Positions 55,895 to 64,000 of a DNA stretch of 64,000 nucleotides are shown one piece after another. The notes under the pieces were generated by a model. It was not told the DNA's origin. It did not search any database and saw only the letters and a list, made by a program, of their open reading frames with translations. The stretch's first letter is position 1; each line of letters opens with the position of its first letter. The DNA comes from Entoloma clypeatum (lineage: Eukaryota > Basidiomycota > Agaricomycetes > Agaricales > Entolomataceae). The position numbers and the translations under genes are program-made. The stretch spans positions 1,364,001 to 1,428,000 of the forward strand of contig OY751493.1 of NCBI GenBank assembly GCA_963565915.1. The letters run 5' to 3'.

Positions 55895-58800
55895 ATGTCT
55901 GCCCCCATCCTCGGCAACAATTTACCCCAGAACCTCGCACAGCAGCCTGCCCAACCCAGACCTGATTTACAGCAGTTGATCCTGGTGCGCTCGCTTGCTT
56001 TCGTGCACTCATCATCCCAGCCCCTGACCCCTTCCAGCGCGCAAAGTTTCTCCGCCAGAATCCCCAGGAGCAAAAGGCTCCCAACGAGCTCGAACAGCTC
56101 TTAAAGTATATCCATGCCGTCGGTCAGAGTGAGTGCCAGAAGTTTTCACCTCCTTTGTCGGTGCTCATTCCAACAGTGCAAAGCCGGGCCCATCCCTCAC
56201 CTACAAACCCCGGTCAGCAGCATCAACCGCAGTTCCAACAGCAACCCGTCTTAAATGGCGCCTCCCAGCCCCTTGCAAATGGTGCCGCTGCCTCTTCCAT
56301 CACATCCGGCCCCGTTCCGATCCAGGCCATTCCTCCCCCTTCCCAAACCCCCGTGTCATTCACGGGAGATCAAATAGATGCCTTGCGTGCCCAGATACAT
56401 GCCTTCAAGCTCATCTCGCGTGGAATGCCCGTCCCCGAGAGCGTCCAGCAAGCCATACGTGTCCCCAACAACGCAGTTCCCCAGCTCGAGAGGCTCCTTC
56501 AAGGGCCCGATGTGTCTGCCAGGATCGTAGATGCCGCCGTCAAAGTTGCAAAGGGCGAGGCGGCGCCCGGCGCCCCCCCTGTCGCTACAGTCCCAGAAGA
56601 GACTCTCAAAGCAGAGGAAGATGCTGTCGTACTCAACTCAGAAGATATGCCACAGGGCCCTTTTCTAGAGGACAATGTCAACTCCGGAATATACCCCTAC
56701 AACGCCTACCGGCATCCCTTCTCACACCTCAAACGGAATCAAGATACTGACGCCACACTCTTTGCAACTCGCCTGCAACGACTCATTGTCCCCACCATCA
56801 TGCCTGCCGGCCTCGATCCCCACCAGATAATGAACGAGCGCGATCGCTTTATAGAGTCCCGTATCCAGCAACGGATCCGTGAACTAGAATCTCTTCCATC
56901 CACCATGGGCGACGGCAGTTTCGACAACTCGTTAGACCCGGATGATGCGATGAAGGAAGAGAAGGATCCTGATACCATTTCTCCCCTGCGACAGCAGAAC
57001 GGCAACATCAACCACCTTGGCACCTTTATTCACCCAAGTCCTAATGCTCATGGCAAGCTTCGCGCCATGATCGAGCTCAAATCCCTTCGCTTGTTGGAAA
57101 AGCAGCGCTCCATGCGTGCCAATGTCGCTGAACGTCTCAATCATGGCTCTATGTTACCCCTCAATCGCCTTGATTTCCGGCGTATACGCAAGCCCACATT
57201 ACGAGATGCTCGAATGACCGAACAGGCTGAACGAAAACAACGTGTTGACCGTGAACGCCGTGCAAAGCACAAGCACGTCGAGCAGCTCAGCGTCATATGC
57301 TATCACGGTCGAGATGTTCTTGCTGCTAATCACGCTGCACAGGAACGACTCCAGAGGCTTGGTCGTGCAGTTCTCAACTTTCATGCTCATACTGAGAAAG
57401 AGGAACAGAAACGCATTGAGAGGATCTCCAAAGAACGTCTAAAGGCACTCAAAGCAGACGATGAAGAGGCGTATCTGAAACTTATCGACACAGCCAAGGA
57501 TACTAGGATCACTCATCTACTGCGCCAGACTGACACTTACTTGGGCTCGCTTGCTCAAGCAGTCGTCGCTCAACAAAACGAGACCGGCCCTGCCCCCGAT
57601 ATCGTCTTCGAACAAGAAGAAGGACCAGCGACTGAGGCTACCTTTGGGGCACAGATTGCACAGGATGATGTCAACGAAGACAAGACCAAAGTTGATTATT
57701 ATGCGGTCGCACATAGGATATCAGAGAAGATTATGAGACAGCCTAGCCTTCTCGTGGGTGGCACGTTGAAGGACTATCAGCTCAAGGGATTACAATGGAT
57801 GGTCAGTTTGTATAACAATAGGTTGAATGGGATTTTAGCAGATGAGATGGTGCGCTCGTCATTTTTCAAAAAACCCTCCCCCCTTTTTTTTTACCAGTGT
57901 CGTCACAGGGTCTGGGGAAGACTATTCAGACAATCTCACTCGTTACCTTCCTCATTGAATCAAAGCGTCAACGTGGGCCGTACCTCGTTATCGTTCCTTT
58001 GTCAACGATGACCAACTGGTCGGGGGAATTCGCCAAATGGGCCCCTGCGGTTAAGACGGTTTCGTACAAGGGCAGCCCTGCTCAACGCCGTGCCTTGCAG
58101 GGTGAACTAAGGGTCGGCCATTTCCAGGTTTTGCTGACCACTTACGAATACATCATCAAAGACCGCCCACACCTAAGTAAGATAAAATGGGTCCACATGA
58201 TTATCGGTACGTTATCTACGAATTCTATTTCAGATTGCTGGGACTCAATATTTCCCATGTTCAGATGAGGGTCATCGTTTGAAGAATACGCAAAGCAAAC
58301 TCGCCCAAACCCTGACGACGTATTACCATTCGGGTTACCGTCTGATTTTAACCGGAACGCCTCTGCAAAACAATCTTCCCGAACTATGGGCCCTGCTGAA
58401 CTTTGTGCTTCCGAAAATCTTTAACTCGGTCAAATCATTCGATGAGTGGTTTAACACTCCTTTTGCCAATTCTGGCACCGGGGACAAGATCGAGCTGAAC
58501 GAAGAAGAAACATTGCTTATTATCCGTCGGTTGCACAAGGTGCTTCGACCTTTCTTGCTTAAACGGTTGAAGAAGGATGTGGAGAGTGAATTGCCAGACA
58601 AAGTGGAGAAGGTCATCAAAGTGAGGATGAGTGCGTTGCAGAGCCAGCTGTATAAACAGATGAAGAAGCACAAGATGATTGCGGACGGCAAGGACTCGAA
58701 AGGGTATGTTATTCAGCATTACGGTCCATGTATGAATGTCCCATACTCAGGAACTGTATCATAGCAAATCCGGTGGTGTCAAAGGCTTGAGCAACGAACT

Positions 58801-59198
58801 CATGCAATTAAGAAAGATTTGTCAACATCCCTTCTTGTTCGAAAGCGTCGAGGATAAGATTAGTCCCAGCGGGTATATCGACGAGAAGCTCGTTCGGACA
58901 TCAGGAAAGCTCGAACTGCTCAATCGCATTCTTCCGAAGTTCTTCGCCACTGGCCACAGGGTAAATTGATTCTGTCAAGTTGGGCTAATCTGTCTCATAA
59001 CTTGCTTAGGTACTCATTTTCTTCCAAATGACCAAAGTGATGGATATCATGGAGGACTTTTTGAAGATGATGGGTTGGACATATCTTCGGCTAGATGGTG
59101 GGACGAAATCGGATGAGCGTGCCTCCTTTGTGCAGCTTTTCAATGCCAAAGGATCGGAGTACAGGGTCTTCATTCTGTCGACGAGGGCTGGTGGGTTG
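55895..59198 (+). CDS. SNF2/STH1-type chromatin remodeling ATPase, truncated by gap
   Basis: This is the catalytic subunit of a SWI/SNF or RSC complex. Exons give [36 protein letters not shown] and a Gln-rich part. A QLQ-like segment ([20 protein letters not shown]), an HSA region ([20 protein letters not shown]) and a post-HSA stretch follow. The ATPase has [27 protein letters not shown] (joined across introns) and [14 protein letters not shown]. The second lobe reaches [14 protein letters not shown] and [11 protein letters not shown], then stops at the N run in motif V. The rest of lobe two, SnAC and any bromodomain are not in the window. It could be SNF2 or STH1. Confidence 0.92.
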
Positions 59199-59398
59199 NN
59201 NNNNNNNNNNNNNNNNNNNNNNNNNNNNNNNNNNNNNNNNNNNNNNNNNNNNNNNNNNNNNNNNNNNNNNNNNNNNNNNNNNNNNNNNNNNNNNNNNNNN
59301 NNNNNNNNNNNNNNNNNNNNNNNNNNNNNNNNNNNNNNNNNNNNNNNNNNNNNNNNNNNNNNNNNNNNNNNNNNNNNNNNNNNNNNNNNNNNNNNNNN
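59199..59398. other. Assembly gap of exactly 200 N
   Basis: A run of 200 N interrupts the remodeler gene. A round number is the usual mark of a scaffold gap of unknown or nominal size, so true distance is not known. Confidence 0.99.
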
Positions 59399-61417
59399 TG
59401 ACTTTGCACGTTATCGGTAACAAGCTATCCATGATAGACGGTGAATGCGACCCACTCATTGGCTTGATCGCACAGGAAACATTGTGCCAATCGCACCCAC
59501 CGTCTCCGGTCCTCCCTCATGATGACACACGGCAAAGGACGAGATTTCAAGAAACTTCCTGCTCTCAACACGGACACCATCACCAGCGGACAGTAAGCCA
59601 ACTCAACCCCATGAGCCTTTCTTCTTCTCTGATGGCCCGTCAAGCCTCCAACTCCTCCTCTACGAAGCCGAGCGTGCCTGGGCATACTCCCAAGAACTCA
59701 CCGTACAGTCTCTAAAACCGTCCAACGACAACAAAGCCAGCTCCCTCCGACACACCGCGACCGGCCGTTTCCGACGCTCCATCCATTGGTCCACCCAGCT
59801 CCTCTCACACTGCCAGACTCTACACGCCGCGTCCCGCCTCTCGGCCGAGAACCTCCTCGAAGCCACCGTCTACACCCTCGTCCTGAACGGCCGCTTCCTG
59901 CGGTACCGCGACGACTTCGAGGACGCGCTGATCCAGCTGAGTGTCGCAAGGGGCCTTCTGGATGAGCTTGCCGGCGCGGCGGGGACGAGCCGCGATCAGG
60001 CGCTCGCGGTGCTGTTTGCGGACGAGATTGGCCCCGAGATCCGCCATTGCGCGCATGAGATGGGGAGGGAGAAGGCCTATGATGTGGATGGTATCGTCGA
60101 GGAGTTTGCGGGGAAGCATAGGGAGGACATCGTCCAGGGGTGTGATGGTTTGGTAAAGGGACTGAAGGCGGAGGCGGGTGGAGGCGAGAAGAGCCAGGGG
60201 AGGAAGAAGCTGGAGACGTTGATGTGGGACGGGAAGCAGGTGCCTGTGAGGAATCCTGAGCTTGTGGATGTTTTGCTGAAGGTGCAGGAAGCCGAGGCGA
60301 GACTTGAAGGGCAGCAAAAAGGGGAAGGGAAGGATGGTAAACCTGTCAAGGATAGTCGGTCGAAGAAGGGAGTCGCGGCTTATGATGCGACCTTGTTAGC
60401 CTTGAGCGATGCCGAGGAAGTCGCTCGTAAACTCGCTGAAGCACGACAGGTATGTTTTTTCCTACTTCTTTGGCCTCTTTTATAATTGACAAACGGACTA
60501 GTTAAGTGGAAGTATGGCGACCAGCAGCGCCGCAGGAGGACGAGATATTCAATTCGTCCACGCATTTATCATCTACCGACTCCTCTCACGACGGATACAG
60601 CGTGATCTTCTGCTTGTCTCCGCCTTGCTTTCCACCTCAAAGAGCACCAGGACCGGCGCAAAAGAACCCAAACCGCAACCAGAACAAGTGGATAGTCGAC
60701 TTTACCCTGCCGTCGTCAAGCTTCTAGACACGGTGCTTCAGAGTCTCGATCAAATGCGGACACTGAGCATCGTTGATGACAACCCAGACCTGGCCTCCGC
60801 GGTCGAAGCTCGAACAACCTACACAAGGGCGAGAAGGTGCTTGTGTTATTCCACTGTTATCATCGCTTAGCTCAACAATGCATCTCTCCAGATGTCTGTT
60901 CCTCGCTCGCTGCTACGTCCCCCCAAAAAAATACGCAGAAGCACTTACACTCATCAGCCACGCCCACATCCACATCCGCGAAACCACGAGCACTTTCAGC
61001 CTCATCACCGTCGACCCTATATCCGAAGCCACATCCTGCTTCTTCCCCCTCAGCACCGCTGACGTCAAAGACCTCGAGAGGGCATTCGTTGCGGACAGCT
61101 TCCAGCTCAAACGCGACTGGTTCGCCTACAATGGCGGGTCTGCAGATGCCGATGGGAGGACGTACGAGAAGCCCCTGTTCTTCAACATCGCGCTCAACTA
61201 TGTTGAGCTGGACATGGACCGGCTGCTGCAGCGCGCAGGGAAGCAACCTGTCCCGGCACCTGCCCCTGCTGCGCCGAAAAGGCAGGAAGCGGTTGTGGAG
61301 AAGAAAGCAATTGCGAAGGCCAAGGTTGAGCAAGTGAGACCGCTGACACCGGAGCCACAAGCGCCGAGTCGCGGGGGGCTGAGTAGCTTGTTGGGAGGAT
61401 GGTGGGGAGGGAGTTAA
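59399..61417 (+). pseudogene. Second, 5'-truncated copy of SRP68
   Basis: The sequence resumes after the gap in the middle of SRP68 exon 2 (at the codons for D-F-A-R-Y) and runs to the same stop. It matches 50231-52249 in every reading frame. The missing start and first exon would lie in or before the gap. It is probably the same locus assembled twice, not a gene of its own. Confidence 0.9.
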
Positions 61418-61565
61418 GAGTTTTTCTTTTTCTTCTCAGTGTCATCAACAGAGACTACCGATGTTGTATTGGAGGCATAAGTCAAGAAAAAAGTTGTATA
61501 ATACAATGCGGGGTATATCGATACTTAGAGATACAAGGAAGATTGTGTGTCCATTCAAAGTCCCT

Positions 61566-64000
61566 TTAAGCGACAAACTGGAAAGAATATTTGAGTCAGA
61601 TCATTCAATTCAACGCTCGGCGTATATACCTCTTTAGCATTCTGTTCTGAGATACTAGATGTTCCGCCATATTTCTCTGCCTCTTTGTCACCGATCAAGC
61701 TCAAACTGCGACCCACAGTTTTCACCTGTGACCAAAATTCCTGATTACCAGGTTGAGATGTACACTTATCCTTCAGACCTCGAATAAACCTAATCCAATA
61801 TAATATTTAGGCAAGCAAAGATGAGACTTTGTGGACAACTCACGCATTCCACGCATCGATTTCGTCCTCCTGTATTCAAATCAGCGTCATAAATCATGCA
61901 AAACACCAGGCGTCCCTATCGGCAACCTACCTTGAGCGACGTATCCCTCATGGCCTCCATACATTCCAACAGCTCCTTCGTCCTCCTCGACGAAAACGGC
62001 CTCATCACAATCTCCGTAATGACCACCCCAAGATCCTCGACCGCCTTCGTGACAATATCCCCTTGTGCGAGATTCTTCCTGAAATCAGCAAGCGGGTACG
62101 TCGTACCGATAATCCGACCAGGCGCGCGCCCACGATCGACCTCGGGGGAAAGCGAGCGTGCCGGAGTCGGAAGTGGCTGGTGGTCTCTCGGCACGGGCGC
62201 GGGCGTCGCCGGTTTTTTCATGCTGGCGAGGAGCAACTCTTCGTCGGCCTCGTCTTCCTCTGTTTCACTGTCCTCCGCGTTGGCAACCGCTTTGCCTTTG
62301 CCTCGGCTCGGTGAGGGTTTGGTCGGGGCTGCTTCCGTGACATAAAGTTCGGGAAGCGGTACGGGGGCGCCGTTGGGTTTCATGCGGTCTAGAAGAAGGA
62401 GGTCGTCCTCGTCTGCTGCGTGGACATGACCGTCTTTGCGGCCTCGCGCAGCTTTCTTCGGGACTGACGATTCACGAACAATATAAATGAGAAGCAGATC
62501 CACAGATGATACATGCGCATGGACAGACCTTGCTTAACTTTGAAAGCATTCTTGCAGTCTTCGATAGCTTCTCTGGATCGTTTGAGATTTCTCTTGGGAG
62601 GTTCAAAATACTTCAAGAGCTCTGGATGAGGCGGGGGAAGTGGATTCTTGTTGATATCGTCAACCACAGCACAGTGGAACAAGGCTTGCTTCGTCCTGTG
62701 AATAGCGGGGTTGTAAGACAGCAGAGTATCGAACCAAGGCTGCCGGTTTCTACATGGAAAGAGAGGTGAAAGCATAGGTAGATATAGCTTGAAGTATGAT
62801 AAAACGAACCCTTCTTCATCCTTTTCTCCTGCATCTGAGAGGTCCATACAGTCCACAAAGTGCGCCATCGCATCGAGCTGTGCTTCTGTTGGGATATAGG
62901 GATGCTCAGTGATTACCTCCCCCTTTTTTGAGACGAGATGGCTCAAGGAAGCAAAGGTGTATTTACGGACATCGTCTGCAAATGGCATCTACAGGCCTAG
63001 TCAGCTTCGCGAGTGAAACAGGAAACAACACAATGACCTGCGCCCAGAGCAAACAGTCAACTTCGTCGAATATTGCTGGTTTCAGCACTCCCATCTTGGG
63101 GTCCATGCCGTCCTTTGTGACCCAACGGGCGATAGCCATGACATTCTTCTCGTACATAGCTTGCACGATGGACGAAAGCGCTACTTGTTGCTGAGCTGAA
63201 GACGGGTCTGCCCAGACATATTGGATTTCCCCCATGACTAATTCCCGCCGGAACTTGTGACAAGTGTCAGTTCGTGAACAAGTCGGTCAGGGATGTTCAG
63301 ACATACATTTTTGGCGGGAAAAAATCCGCAAATGTCGATCCCCTTCTTGGTTGGAAGTCGAGGGAATTGACCGTCCGGACATGGGGTATATGTCGTTCCA
63401 TACTTGAAACCCCTCACCAACTGTTCTTTCTCAACCTTGACTAGATGTCCGGCCTCGCCTTTCTCCTTTGGCTTTTCAGGGACTTCACGATCAAGAAGCA
63501 ACTCCTCATCCTCATCTTCCATTTTGACGTCACCGTCTTCATCAACCTCGTTTTCGCCACTCTTGTCGATATAATACTCGGACCTCATCTTCAGTTGCGC
63601 GTATGCTGCCTTGTTTCCGTCTCCGTCCGTCATGATATGGTCCTCGTCCTCGGGTCGGACTGCAAACTTCTTCCAACCTTTGGGTCGACTGAGGGCCGTG
63701 CATTTGCTGGTCTTGATCATTATCTCGATAGCTTCGTCTGGAATTGTGTCGACATGACCAAGACGTAGGACGGTGCCCATCAAAGTTGATTTAACTTGTT
63801 TTATATCGGGGCGACTTATCTCGCGCAAAGCTAGAGCACACGTTCCGATGACACCATTATCCAGTTTTGATACAAACTGGTGATAAAATTCTTCGTTTGC
63901 TCGCTATACGTTAGGGTTTAGTATACATGCAGTTAAAAAACCAAGACGGTGCATACTTTGAAGTTGGACTTGTTGAGTTCGGTGTACGGCAATTCTTGGT
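61566..64000 (-). pseudogene. Second copy of Ku80, partial at the window edge
   Basis: This is identical to the Ku80 coding strand from 52398 to 54832. The 5' part of the gene lies beyond 64000. If the repeat is an assembly artefact, the SNF2-type gene should follow again after it. Confidence 0.9.

Larger units (their letters stand above)
59399..64000 (+). repeat. Second copy of the 4.6-kb exact direct repeat
   Basis: This copy begins at the first base after the gap and continues to the window edge with offset 9168 relative to 50231-54832. No target-site duplication, terminal repeat or divergent base was seen. Exact identity that includes introns and spacers argues for redundancy in the assembly or for a very recent event. 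Confidence 0.97.

Noticed and set aside
1..64000. tRNA, 5S rRNA, CRISPR arrays or complete transposons
   Set aside because: I looked for B-box-like GGTTCGANTCC, regularly spaced repeats, terminal repeats and transposase or reverse-transcriptase motifs and found none that held up. A tRNA scan could still find a divergent gene.

Overview
The window is nuclear DNA of a filamentous basidiomycete, most likely an Agaricomycete. Nearly every gene is broken by introns of about 48-70 bases with GT..AG ends, intergenic spaces are short, and several proteins belong to fungal or basidiomycete families: a copper-fist regulator, a DUF7704-like membrane protein, a secreted NNFINFC-type protein and a BAR-SH3 Hob1/Rvs167 protein. 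I found no tRNA, rRNA, CRISPR array or intact transposon. Exon joins quoted here were worked out by hand from splice sites, reading frame and known family motifs, and none has transcript support.

Layout. 1-10 kb: HMG-CoA reductase, a 3.3-kb stretch with no convincing gene, then a FAD-dependent oxidoreductase. 9.6-16 kb: proteasome assembly factor UMP1, a RanBPM/Gid1-like SPRY-LisH-CTLH-CRA protein, porphobilinogen deaminase (HEM3) and a UBE2W-type E2 enzyme. UMP1 and the E2 have exons so short that simple ORF finding misses them. 16-25 kb: a rhodanese-PTP phosphatase and DNA topoisomerase II. 26-36 kb: a GCN20/ABCF3 ATPase, a one-pass membrane protein, a DUF7704-like membrane protein, a CofD/UPF0052-like protein and an unrecognised Ser/Pro-rich protein. 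35-43 kb: chorismate synthase, a SAP30-like Sin3/HDAC subunit, a secreted protein, a BAR-SH3 protein and SBDS. 43-50 kb: ALG1, NFU1, a copper-fist factor, ISA1 and GET3. 50-59 kb: SRP68, Ku80 and a SNF2/STH1-type remodeler, which is cut off by a 200-N gap. After the gap, 59399-64000 repeats 50231-54832 at a constant offset of 9168 with no difference found. This is most likely redundant contig sequence, less likely a very recent tandem duplication.

How the genes relate. Most are housekeeping genes, and many lie head to head over 61-250 bases. Three groupings stand out. NFU1, a copper-fist regulator and ISA1 run in the same direction with 72- and 107-base spacers, so two late mitochondrial Fe-S factors flank a copper-sensing regulator. 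GET3 and SRP68, from the two ER-targeting routes, share a 93-base divergent spacer. UMP1 and the Gid1-like gene, both of the ubiquitin-proteasome system, share 211 bases with repeated TGACGT half-sites. Promoter motifs fit known logic in several places: two TGACGTCA sites before the MAPK-phosphatase-like gene, three ACGCGT boxes upstream of TOP2, and an SRE-like site before HMG-CoA reductase.
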